Shown: piece by piece, positions 6,561 through 13,255 of the stretch
How the letters are laid out: each line of letters starts with the position of its first letter
Position numbering within the stretch: position 1 is the stretch's first letter
Assembly: GCA_964350135.1 (NCBI GenBank)
Contig: CAYGJN010000062.1
Coordinates: forward strand, 1-16,288
Direction: 5' to 3'
From: CAYGJN01 sp964350135
GTDB taxonomy: Bacteria; Bdellovibrionota; Bacteriovoracia; Bacteriovoracales; Bacteriovoracaceae
Length of the DNA stretch: 16,288 bases
Position numbers and translations under genes: made by a program
Notes under the pieces: generated by a model
Databases searched by the model: none
Seen by the model: only the letters and a program-made list of their open reading frames with translations
Told to the model about the DNA's origin: nothing

Positions 6561-7516
6561 ATGGTGATCTTGAAGTCCAAGGACCCAAAGATCCACAGTT
6601 CTCAAATTTAGAAAAAAAGAAACTAGATAAGAATTTTTTTAAAACAATTCATATATTCCTTATTATTTATCTCTGTCTTCATAATCTTATTATTCCAAGT
6701 ATTGTAAATATTTATAAAGGCTCACCTCTATTAACTGATATTCATTATTGGTTTCTATTTCATTTTATTTGTTACCACCAATTTAAAAAAGAACAGTCAT
6801 TTAATTATTATCTTGTTCTATTCGGCTTTTCTGGATCAATTACAAGGATCATTTTTGAAACTTATATGACTGCTACCGTTTACGGAAAGTCTTGGGGGAT
6901 TTTTTCAATCTATTTAGCAGAAGTATGTTCAATTATCTTATTCTTCGTTTATATATATAGTTTTTTAAAAGTACCTAAGAAAAAAGGCTTAAATTTTTCA
7001 GCTGGAACATTTACGGCCTTACTCCTGGGCAGCAGCCTCCAGCCGGTTTTGAATAGTATTGAGATAAGAGGAGAGATTTTTAATAATACTAAAAAAATTA
7101 CAAGAACGAGGACTTATACAAACTTTGATAATTCAGGTTGTTTGGGCTCAGTTGTTAAAGGAGTTACACCGATAAGTAAGTCTATAAGTAAGCAGGTTGA
7201 AATAAAAGACTGTGGTTTAGCTCAAAATATTTATATTGTTGGTGACAAGCTTTCTATTCATAATAATACAGACCAAACAATTCGCTTGAGACTATTCAAA
7301 GTTAGTAAGGGACGTCTGTTGTTTCAGAGGGTTTATATGATTCATGCACATGAGCATGAATCCATCGTTACTTTAGATGAAAATAGCTTTTATATTTTAA
7401 AATCGTTAGAACAAACATGGGTTGGACAATCATTATTAATACCGGAAGCACTTAATAATTCAGCGCAAACCAAAAACATAAACTTGTCTTCCGAAGGAAT
7501 TGTCATAAATGAATGA
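6545..7516 (+). CDS. Multi-helix membrane protein with a cupredoxin-like C-terminal region, unknown
   Basis: The 323-residue product has a hydrophilic N terminus and hydrophobic segments at about 33-56, 65-79, 86-105 and 118-141, with possibly a fifth at 152-170. A domain of about 150 residues follows. That domain contains Cys199 (SGCLGS), Cys223 (KDCGLA), the phrase VGDKLSIHNNTDQTIRLRLF (232-251), which reads like the second strand pair of a cupredoxin or Ig-like domain, and HAHEH at 267-271. It occupies the place where FixG/CcoG often follows the oxidase genes and shares a membrane-plus-beta-domain layout, but I see no CxxCxxC ferredoxin motifs, so it is not CcoG. A part in copper delivery or oxidase assembly is inference. 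It starts inside the preceding gene (16-base overlap), with no clear Shine-Dalgarno site. Confidence 0.8.
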   Translation: MAIKVNGDLEVQGPKDPQFSNLEKKKLDKNFFKTIHIFLIIYLCLHNLIIPSIVNIYKGSPLLTDIHYWFLFHFICYHQFKKEQSFNYYLVLFGFSGSITRIIFETYMTATVYGKSWGIFSIYLAEVCSIILFFVYIYSFLKVPKKKGLNFSAGTFTALLLGSSLQPVLNSIEIRGEIFNNTKKITRTRTYTNFDNSGCLGSVVKGVTPISKSISKQVEIKDCGLAQNIYIVGDKLSIHNNTDQTIRLRLFKVSKGRLLFQRVYMIHAHEHESIVTLDENSFYILKSLEQTWVGQSLLIPEALNNSAQTKNINLSSEGIVINE

Positions 7517-7685
7517 AACGATTGGTTTGCCGCCAGTAATTTTTGAGTACCTCATGAAACTTCTTGAAGTTAGCGTCGTACTTGGAATAGGTGTCATTAT
7601 TTATATAACCAAAACTCAATCTAAAAAAATTAATAAAAGCATTGACGAGGAGTTTGAGCGCAAGGGGTACGGTGATGATTATTGA
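7509..7685 (+). CDS. 58-aa single-helix membrane protein, CcoQ-like layout
   Basis: The frame runs from ATG at 7509 to TGA at 7683 and overlaps the previous stop by 8 bases (ATGAATGA) and the next gene by 11. The product has a short N terminus (MNETIGLPPVIFEY), one helix (about 16-34, LEVSVVLGIGVIIYI), then a basic stretch TKTQSKKINKS and an acidic tail DEEFERKGYGDDY. One helix, a basic stop-transfer and an acidic tail is how CcoQ/FixQ looks, although the order (after the 323-aa gene) is unusual and sequence identity is too low to be certain. The double coupling on both sides supports a real gene despite the size. Confidence 0.6.
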   Translation: MNETIGLPPVIFEYLMKLLEVSVVLGIGVIIYITKTQSKKINKSIDEEFERKGYGDDY

Positions 7686-8016
7686 GATTAATCCCAAAAA
7701 AGACTATAGAACCCAAGTACCTATCTATATAAAAATCACTGATAGTCTTGAGCTACCTAGGGTTAAAGTTTCTGGGGTGGGAGAAATCCCTGTCAAAAAA
7801 ACTAACAATTTTTATCAAAGTCATTTTTATATACAAAAGTCAGGAATTTATAAATTAGAAATATCCAATCCTATAAAGAAAGTTGTTAAAACACTTAATG
7901 TATCAGAACAAACTTATCTTAGTTTCTCAAAAGAGTTTGGAGCTTTTTCGGTTATTTTCATTATTGTCATGCTAGGAGTAATTTTATGGACACGAAAAAT
8001 TATGATCAAGAGCTAA
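7675..8016 (+). CDS. FixH/Ig-like membrane-anchored protein
   Basis: I place the start at ATG 7675 with AGGGG at 7663-7667 seven bases upstream; TTG at 7642 in the same frame would lie deep in the previous gene. The 113-residue product begins with a beta-rich region (IIEINPKKDYRTQVPIYIKITD, LPRVKVSGVGEIPVKKT, NFYQSHFYIQKSGIYKLEISN) that reads as an Ig-like sandwich, followed by one C-terminal helix (about 88-106, GAFSVIFIIVMLGVILW) and a basic RKIMIKS end. FixH/CcoH proteins in cbb3 clusters carry a similar extracytoplasmic beta domain but are anchored at the N terminus, so this would be an inverted or convergent version. No signal peptide is visible, which makes export of the N-terminal domain depend on the single helix (N-out). 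Confidence 0.65.
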   Translation: MIIEINPKKDYRTQVPIYIKITDSLELPRVKVSGVGEIPVKKTNNFYQSHFYIQKSGIYKLEISNPIKKVVKTLNVSEQTYLSFSKEFGAFSVIFIIVMLGVILWTRKIMIKS

Positions 8017-8259
8017 CAAACGAAGAAAAAAAGAATATCCTTATTGGGAAAATATANNNNNNNNNNCCCCCACCAGACACGCCCCCCCGATCTCGCAATT
8101 TTTGCATTATTAATTCTTGCTGGGATTTATGTAAAAAGAGTTATGGGACATCCGGAATTCATGATGCTTTTTCACGGGCCAGCAGCAGTTTTTCTTATTA
8201 TGGGTGGCATGAGGATCACAGAAAAAAATAGGAAAAGGTTTATGAATAAAGATTACTAA
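7986..8259 (+). CDS. Small membrane protein, interrupted by assembly gap
   Basis: The upstream part starts at ATG 7986, inside the previous gene, and reads MDTKNYDQELTNEEKKNILIGKI before the N run at 8057. Beyond the gap, another frame reads DLAIFALLILAGIYVKRVMGHP, then FMMLFHGPAAVFLIMGGMRITEKNRKRF, and stops at 8259: one membrane helix, a short GHPEFMMLFHGP loop, and a second partly hydrophobic stretch. The frames differ by one across the gap, but the gap length is probably a placeholder, so one gene is the simplest reading; two genes with material missing is possible. I do not recognise the family. As the last gene of the cbb3 operon it probably belongs to it. Its stop is shared with the convergent gene (CTAA at 8256-8259). 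Confidence 0.5.
8057..8066. other. Assembly gap (10 N) with anomalous C-rich right flank
   Basis: Ten N bases are followed by a 22-base tract (8067-8088) made almost entirely of C with a few A and G, quite unlike the AT-rich surroundings. This is probably a low-quality contig end. The true gap length is unknown. Confidence 0.95.
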
Positions 8260-8969
8260 AATTGATGCATAAGTTTGAGACCAATATAATAAGATCTCTC
8301 TTCAGCTATATAATTATCTATTCCTCTACTCTTCCCGTCTCTCGACTTACTCCAGTACTTAGTGACATAGGCCAATTTGGGGCCAATTTGTATACTACGA
8401 GAAACTTTCCAAGAGCCTCCTAGGTAGAGCCATTTCTGGTAAATTGTCTGTTCTGAAAAATTCAAAGGAAAGTAAATCTGGTATTTAGTGTAGAGTGACC
8501 AGATAGTTTTGAAATAAATAAGCCTGGGGGCTATTTTGAAGACTTCATGTCCGTTGAATAAATTAGTCTCATAGTTTAAATCGAAATCTCCACGAAGATT
8601 GGCCCCCAAAATCTTTCTATAGCTAATTAGAAGATCATAGAAAAACTCCTCTCTTGAGTTTGTACCTTTCCATGACCATCCATTATTTTGAACCCAGTCG
8701 TTATCGTGACGATCACCTAGTTTCACTCCAAAAAGAGCACCGATTTTTAGATTATTCATGAGGCGGTAGCGAAGCCTTGTATCTAGTTGCTGATAATATC
8801 TCTTACCTCGCTCATCTTTAATCTCATAATGTCCCATTAGTATTGTTTTAGAAGTGAGCTTTTTCTGAGTCGTTAATTGTAAAGCCGGAAAAACATCTCC
8901 CTTATGATCACTAGGGATAATACTAGCAAAACTTGAAAATGATAAAAGTATTAATAAAGTCCTAATCAT
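8256..8969 (-). CDS. Outer-membrane beta-barrel protein
   Basis: I choose ATG at 8969, which overlaps the upstream FecR-like stop by 8 bases (ATGATTAG), over TTG at 8981. The 237-residue product has a signal peptide (MIRTLLILLSFSSFASI). The rest is alternating amphipathic strands such as RYYQQLDTRLRYRL, LKIGALFGVKLG, YDLLISYRK, LRGDFDLNYETNLF, WLYLGGSWKVSRSIQIGPKLAYV and YYIGLKLMHQF. It ends in Phe, the barrel-assembly signal of outer-membrane proteins. The size fits a barrel of about 10-12 strands, and the layout resembles DUF2490-type barrels, though I cannot confirm the family. It is coupled to the FecR-domain gene, so the two probably act together at the envelope. Confidence 0.75.
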   Translation of the reverse strand: MIRTLLILLSFSSFASIIPSDHKGDVFPALQLTTQKKLTSKTILMGHYEIKDERGKRYYQQLDTRLRYRLMNNLKIGALFGVKLGDRHDNDWVQNNGWSWKGTNSREEFFYDLLISYRKILGANLRGDFDLNYETNLFNGHEVFKIAPRLIYFKTIWSLYTKYQIYFPLNFSEQTIYQKWLYLGGSWKVSRSIQIGPKLAYVTKYWSKSRDGKSRGIDNYIAEERSYYIGLKLMHQF

Positions 8970-9597
8970 ATTCAATATCAAGGGGGTCAGAGTAGGCTTC
9001 TTCGATTGAGACTTTATTTTCTAGGTCTTTTTTACTATTGAAATTCCAATTCAGCTTTTTAGTCCAGGGAAGAGGAGCAGGGTTACTGGGGCTTTTTCCT
9101 TTTACAACTTGCACTCCCTGGCCAGCATTGACTAGAACAGTTGTAGACTTAGCAGTAACATCAACTTGTCCTTCATTAACACATATCCATGTATCATCAT
9201 TGTTCAAGCTAATACCATAGGAGACAAAAAAAGTAGTACCTCTTACTCCCAATGAGGCTGTTTTTGTTTTGACACTAAAATTCTCTTTTTTGGAAACTTT
9301 ACTTTTAATAATATTAAAAAAGCCATTTCCTTCTTTTAAATTTACATCTCTTTTATCAGCAAGATAATTGGAAATCACAAGTTTGGACTTTTCACTTAAT
9401 TTGATTTTGCTACCATCTTTAAACTCAATGATGGTCAAGGATTTCTTTTTCGTACTAATTGTATCTTTATTATTGATTTGGGTTTGTGTCTTAGCTTCTT
9501 TATTGTTGACAAGTACACTCCCTTTAACAAATTTTAGTTTTCCGATACTTGCTATTGAGACATGGGAAATAATGATAAAAACTAGATAATACTTCAT
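8962..9597 (-). CDS. Secreted FecR-domain protein
   Basis: The start is set at ATG 9597 (211 residues) because it begins a proper signal peptide, MKYYLVFIIISHVSIAS; the upstream TTG at 9621 would add eight residues before it. The FecR domain is clear: GKLKFVKGSVLVNN (19-32), DTISTKKKSLTIIEFKDGS (45-63), IKLSEKSKLVISNY, then FSVKTKTASLGVRGTTFFVS (107-126) with the hallmark VRGT-F, and a final strand TWICVNEGQVDV ending VNAGQGVQVV. Classical FecR is an inner-membrane anti-sigma protein; this one has no cytoplasmic part and no sigma factor nearby. It is therefore a free periplasmic FecR domain, as is common in Bdellovibrio-type genomes. It is the first gene of a two-gene operon with the barrel protein. 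Confidence 0.85.
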   Translation of the reverse strand: MKYYLVFIIISHVSIASIGKLKFVKGSVLVNNKEAKTQTQINNKDTISTKKKSLTIIEFKDGSKIKLSEKSKLVISNYLADKRDVNLKEGNGFFNIIKSKVSKKENFSVKTKTASLGVRGTTFFVSYGISLNNDDTWICVNEGQVDVTAKSTTVLVNAGQGVQVVKGKSPSNPAPLPWTKKLNWNFNSKKDLENKVSIEEAYSDPLDIEYD

Positions 9598-9613
9598 ATT
9601 GATATAGGGTACC

Positions 9614-9643
9614 TTGCACATATATACTTTGAAATCATATTAT
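9614..9643 (+). promoter_or_regulatory. Probable sigma70 promoter of the flavin-reductase-like gene
   Basis: TTGCAC (9614-9619) and TATTAT (9638-9643) are separated by 18 bases. The predicted start near 9650 gives a short leader containing AAGGAG just upstream of the ATG at 9674. Overlapping TATTAT/TATGAT options at 9641-9649 make the exact -10 uncertain. The divergent FecR gene starts only 17 bases to the left. Confidence 0.4.
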
Positions 9644-9673
9644 TATGATAAATGGCATATTAAGGAGAATCAA

Positions 9674-10156
9674 ATGACAGCAGAAGAAATAGCAAAAGCG
9701 GTAGGACATATACCTTCGGGTTTATTTATTGTTTGTGCATACGATAGAAGAGATAATAAAATTGATGGCTATCTTGCAAGTTGGGTTCAACAAGTATCTT
9801 TTAACCCCTTAAGAATATCTCTTGCAGTTAAACCAGGTAGACCTGCTTATGAAATCATTTCGGGTGGACGCACCTTTTCTGTGAATATTGTTGGAGATCA
9901 AGATAAGAGCTTTTTAAAGCATTTTTGGAAAGGTTATGACCCTGCTGTGAATCCCTTTGACGAAATTGATCATAGGATTACTGATGAGGGTGCAGTTATT
10001 ATTAACGGGGCTAAATCAACTATTGAATGTGTTATGGTAGACCGCTTCACTCCTGGCGATCACGAACTCGTTATTGCAGATGTAAAAGCTAGCTACGTAC
10101 AAAACGAAGAAGCTAAGCCTTTAACACATATTCGAAAATCAGGTCTTGATTATTAA
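9674..10156 (+). CDS. Flavin-reductase-like FMN-binding split-barrel protein
   Basis: The ATG at 9674 has AAGGAG 6-7 bases upstream, so it is preferred over the TTG at 9614, which lies on the promoter. The 160-residue product has the flavin_reduct (split beta-barrel) pattern: GHIPSGLFIVCAYDRR (11-26), GYLASWVQQVSFNPLRISLAV (32-52) where the family has GMTASSFxSVSxxPPLV, RPAYEIISGGRTFSVNIVG (56-74) where the family has T-x(4)-I-x-x-S-x-x-F-x-V-N, then FWKGYDPAVNPF and an ECVMVDRFTPGDHELVIADVKA end. Family members use NAD(P)H to reduce FMN or bind FMN as partner of a monooxygenase, in the cytoplasm; the substrate cannot be told here. No partner oxygenase lies nearby. Its stop codon is shared with the convergent gene (TTAA). 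Confidence 0.85.
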   Translation: MTAEEIAKAVGHIPSGLFIVCAYDRRDNKIDGYLASWVQQVSFNPLRISLAVKPGRPAYEIISGGRTFSVNIVGDQDKSFLKHFWKGYDPAVNPFDEIDHRITDEGAVIINGAKSTIECVMVDRFTPGDHELVIADVKASYVQNEEAKPLTHIRKSGLDY

Positions 10157-10422
10157 GGCCATCTAAAGAATCGTCCAAAACGATCACTTAATTTTGTTCT
10201 ATTTGTCTTGCGGCAATAACTTAATGAACATTTTGAATTTATGGACTCCTGACAGGCCCTGATTGCATCATTTTTTGCCTGCGAGATTGTTTGGGCCGCA
10301 ACTGGGTTTTGGAATACAGGAGTTCTTGCAAATTGTTTAGAAGCATAACAAATATGCTTTGAAGATTGCCCATAAGTTATTGAGGTAAATGAGATCAAAA
10401 TAAGTAGTGATAATGCTTTCAT
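10153..10422 (-). CDS. Small secreted Cys-containing protein
   Basis: Starting at ATG 10422 the product is 89 residues with a clean signal peptide (MKALSLLILISFTSITYGQ). The mature part contains HICYASKQFA, AQTISQAKNDAIRACQESINSKCSLSYCRK and a basic end RFGRFFRWP. Four mature cysteines are present, and the AKNDAIRAC-x(7)-C spacing is reminiscent of DUF4189-type or similar small periplasmic domains in which an A-x-x-A-C helix precedes Cys pairs; this is only a resemblance. In-frame ATG 10440 and TTG 10443 are alternative starts. None has a good Shine-Dalgarno site; AAGGAG lies too far upstream. Function unknown. Confidence 0.65.
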   Translation of the reverse strand: MKALSLLILISFTSITYGQSSKHICYASKQFARTPVFQNPVAAQTISQAKNDAIRACQESINSKCSLSYCRKTNRTKLSDRFGRFFRWP

Positions 10423-10474
10423 GAAAAGCTTGTAACACATCAATTACGCATGGCGCAAAGGGCTCCTTAAAACC

Positions 10475-10489
10475 ATGTAATTATTACAT
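10475..10489. promoter_or_regulatory. Perfect 15-base palindrome between divergent genes
   Basis: ATGTAAT-T-ATTACAT is a perfect 7+1+7 inverted repeat. It lies 53 bases upstream of the minus-strand gene's ATG (10422) and 66 bases upstream of the metalloprotease ATG (10555). The position and symmetry suggest an operator for a dimeric regulator that could control either gene. No known regulator consensus was recognised. Confidence 0.35.
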
Positions 10490-10554
10490 ATAGTACTGAG
10501 ATTTTACTGCAAGGTGCTACTAATTAGATATTGCAACTAATTCTAGGGGAATAA

Positions 10555-13224
10555 ATGAAAATACTTCCAATTGCCATTTTATCACTATTACTAATCTCTT
10601 GTGCGGATAACTCAAGGCTTAATCAGGCAAGTCAGAAAATTGAAGATTCGTTTGGTTTTAATGCTTCTGTTTCTACTAACCAATCAGAAATCGGAGTTGA
10701 TAAGGCCCAGGTTTATATAAAGGAAGCCGCCCTTAATAAAGAATTTTTAATGCGATCACAACTTATTGATCAAGCCAAAGTGACGACATTTACAGGTATG
10801 AAGTCACGAGTCGTTAGTTTTATGAGAAAGGGAAATAGTATTTACCTTCTAGAAGCGACAAAAGGTCAAAACGTTTCTGTAGATATTGATAATACGATCG
10901 TTCTTGCAGAGTTTCCTATCATTAAAGAAGAAAATCAAAATCTTTACTTTGATTTTGATAAAGGAATGGCCAGACTTTTTACAAGCGCAGATTGGAAGGC
11001 TCCGGATTATGGTTCTGGAAACGATTACTCTAATAACAGTGTAGAAGTTAGCTATCTTGATACGGTAGAATTAACAAAAACGAATGTTTTAAAAATTGAA
11101 CAAGTATCAATGGCATCTAATATTCCTTTTAAAACAATTTATTATATCACTCCTTATATTGAGAATAAGAATTTTAAAATAACTCCTGTTAAAAACTTTA
11201 AACAATTTGGCTATTTTACAAACTCTACAACTTTTAACAAGCATGGTCGTCAGCAAGATCTTGCAACAAAGTTTGATATTAATAAGGGCTTTACGTTTTC
11301 AGTATCAGCTAATACTCCCAAAGAGTTTCAGCAGGCCGTTAAAGATGGAGTTTTATATTGGAACAAAGCTTTTGGCAGCGATGTTTTAAAAGTTAATATG
11401 GCACCTGCTGGTTTATCAGCTCCAGATCCTGACTATAATATTATTCAATGGGTTGATTGGAAAGATGCAGGAATGGCATATGCTGATGCTCAGATGGATC
11501 CTCGAACTGGTGAAATTCTAAACGCTCAAGTTTTTATGACAAGTGTCTTTGCCGAGTCTGCAAAGAACAAATATGCATTCATCGATGCGGATATTGACAC
11601 TCATAAAAGTCATGGAAGAGAAATCACAATAAAAGGATTTGAAAAAGAACATTTGTGTCGCCATGACTTTAACGATCATATTCGCTCTAGTTTATCGAGT
11701 CTTCTTTTTGAGCTCAATAAAATTGGAGCAAGCAATGATACAGTTAAAGAGATGATTAAAGATTATATTAGAGAAGTAGTTGCACATGAAGTTGGACATA
11801 CCTTAGGATTAAGACATAATTTTGCTGGAAGTTTAGCACTTAATTACAAACTTTCTGATTCAAAAAAACTTTTAAAGCAATATAAAGATGAAACTCTCGA
11901 TCCTGAGATTTCTGCAAGTTCATCTGTTATGGATTACAATGCTACTATTCCTTCTGCTTTTATTGGGTATAGAATGAGAAAAGGGAAAGCTTTAGATTAT
12001 GATAAAGCAGCAATTGAAAATCTATATAAAGGGGTTGATTTTGATCTAGACGCGAGTCCGATTTTTTGTACGGACTCAACAGTTTCTCATTACTATGATT
12101 GTGAGAGGTTTGATGAAGGTGCAGATCCAATCAGCTTTGTACAATACAGAAAAAGCCTATCAGATTCTCAGATAAGAGATTCGATTATGAGAAGTTTTTT
12201 AAGATCTAAGGCTCCAGATGAAGGAGTTGTAAAGCTAAAGTTAAACGAGGTAAGTCTTCCACTTATCTTAGCAGCTATAAATGGCTCTATGGCCGCAGAG
12301 CTTATAAATTCATTTAGAGCTGGAGAGTATTTTCTTAAGTACAATCATAAATATCTTTATAATATTTTAATAAATGAAGAAGAAATTCAAGACATAAGAA
12401 TTAATGAGTTTGTTGATATTGTTAAAAGCTTTGGAGGACTCTCTGCAATCGTTCCAGCATTAGAAAAAAGCTGGGTGCAAGAGCAAATTGATGCTTTTTC
12501 AACTGATCTAAGTGGCAAGTACTCCAAGCTTAAAAATAGCAATGGTCAGTTTATTATTTTCACTGATGCTGAAAAAAATCAAATGAAGAAAATGGTGGCC
12601 GATTACTACAATAAGTACTTTATTGAATATCAAAATGAATTAGTTCGATCATTAGGCAAAATAACTGAGAATAAAGAGACAAGAAAGCTTGTTGATAATG
12701 CTTATCTTAATATTGAAATACCTAATTATATTAAAGCACTTTTAAAGCCTATCGTTTTAGATAGAAGTTCTGATGTATTAGTTGCTAGCATTAAGCAAAA
12801 AATATTAAGAAATATTGAAGTTGATTCAGGTAAAGATGATGATGGTGATGGGGAAAATGAACTGATCACGGAAGAGCAAGAAAAAGAAATTGAACTTGAT
12901 CTCACTCTTCCAGTATATGCTTATTCTCAAAAACTTAGAAAAGATGCAGCTACAAATCTTCAAATGAGAAATTGGTCTCAATCTCCAAGCTTTGGTTCTC
13001 GTGTAAGAGCAGAACTAAAAGAGTATATGTCTAATTTTGATAAATCTTTACTGGGAAGTGAAGATGCTACAATGGATATTTCACCATATGGAATAAAAAA
13101 GAAAGATCTAAGTAGCGATGAAGAAATAAAGCTTTCTGATTTTAAATCAGAAGAACTTGACCCTGAGCTTGCTGATTGGTTTATCAATTATAAAAGTATT
13201 AAAACTGCCTTAGGTCTTGAATAA
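10555..13224 (+). CDS. Zinc-dependent metalloprotease lipoprotein (metzincin, DUF4953/DUF5117 type)
   Basis: The 889-residue product begins with a lipoprotein signal (MKILPIAILSLLLISC, Cys16), so it should be lipid-anchored in the envelope or on the surface. The N-terminal half ends with the family stretch GVLYWNKAFG (about 266-275) and DPRTGEIL (315-322). The catalytic motif HEVGHTLGLRHNF is at 411-423 (zinc ligands His411, His415, His421; general base Glu412), and SVMDYN (457-462) is the Met-turn, together defining a metzincin. AHEVGHTLGLRHNF plus the upstream WNKAF and PRTGEIL are hallmarks of the DUF4953/DUF5117 group. The remaining roughly 420 residues are mostly helical, with an acidic DDDGDGENE segment at 761-769 that could bind calcium. 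GGGG six bases before the ATG is the ribosome-binding site. It is monocistronic. Substrate unknown; a degradative or predatory role is only suggested by the inferred host. Confidence 0.9.
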   Translation: MKILPIAILSLLLISCADNSRLNQASQKIEDSFGFNASVSTNQSEIGVDKAQVYIKEAALNKEFLMRSQLIDQAKVTTFTGMKSRVVSFMRKGNSIYLLEATKGQNVSVDIDNTIVLAEFPIIKEENQNLYFDFDKGMARLFTSADWKAPDYGSGNDYSNNSVEVSYLDTVELTKTNVLKIEQVSMASNIPFKTIYYITPYIENKNFKITPVKNFKQFGYFTNSTTFNKHGRQQDLATKFDINKGFTFSVSANTPKEFQQAVKDGVLYWNKAFGSDVLKVNMAPAGLSAPDPDYNIIQWVDWKDAGMAYADAQMDPRTGEILNAQVFMTSVFAESAKNKYAFIDADIDTHKSHGREITIKGFEKEHLCRHDFNDHIRSSLSSLLFELNKIGASNDTVKEMIKDYIREVVAHEVGHTLGLRHNFAGSLALNYKLSDSKKLLKQYKDETLDPEISASSSVMDYNATIPSAFIGYRMRKGKALDYDKAAIENLYKGVDFDLDASPIFCTDSTVSHYYDCERFDEGADPISFVQYRKSLSDSQIRDSIMRSFLRSKAPDEGVVKLKLNEVSLPLILAAINGSMAAELINSFRAGEYFLKYNHKYLYNILINEEEIQDIRINEFVDIVKSFGGLSAIVPALEKSWVQEQIDAFSTDLSGKYSKLKNSNGQFIIFTDAEKNQMKKMVADYYNKYFIEYQNELVRSLGKITENKETRKLVDNAYLNIEIPNYIKALLKPIVLDRSSDVLVASIKQKILRNIEVDSGKDDDGDGENELITEEQEKEIELDLTLPVYAYSQKLRKDAATNLQMRNWSQSPSFGSRVRAELKEYMSNFDKSLLGSEDATMDISPYGIKKKDLSSDEEIKLSDFKSEELDPELADWFINYKSIKTALGLE

Positions 13225-13229
13225 AACAT

Positions 13230-13255
13230 AAGGGTCAGCTTATTGGTTGGCCCTT
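13230..13255. terminator. Strong hairpin shared by convergent metalloprotease and mltG genes
   Basis: AAGGGTCAGC (13230-13239) pairs with GTTGGCCCTT (13246-13255) over a 6-base loop, giving a 10-bp stem with two G-U pairs. On the minus strand it is followed by ATGTTTTATT; the plus-strand T-tract is poorer (AATCCTTT). The right arm overlaps the last codons of mltG. A bidirectional intrinsic terminator is likely. Confidence 0.75.

Noticed and set aside
6545..7516. Calling the 323-aa membrane protein CcoG/FixG
   Set aside because: It lacks the two Cys-rich [4Fe-4S] motifs and is shorter than CcoG; only the general membrane-plus-beta-domain layout agrees.
8044..8100. Pro-rich coding sequence across the C-rich tract beside the N gap
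   Set aside because: The Pro codons come from the anomalous C-runs next to the gap and are probably an assembly artefact; no protein should be read from it.
8962..9597. FecR-type anti-sigma regulator of an iron-uptake system
   Set aside because: There is no N-terminal cytoplasmic anti-sigma region and no ECF sigma factor or TonB-dependent receptor in the neighbourhood; the barrel next to it is too small for a TonB receptor.
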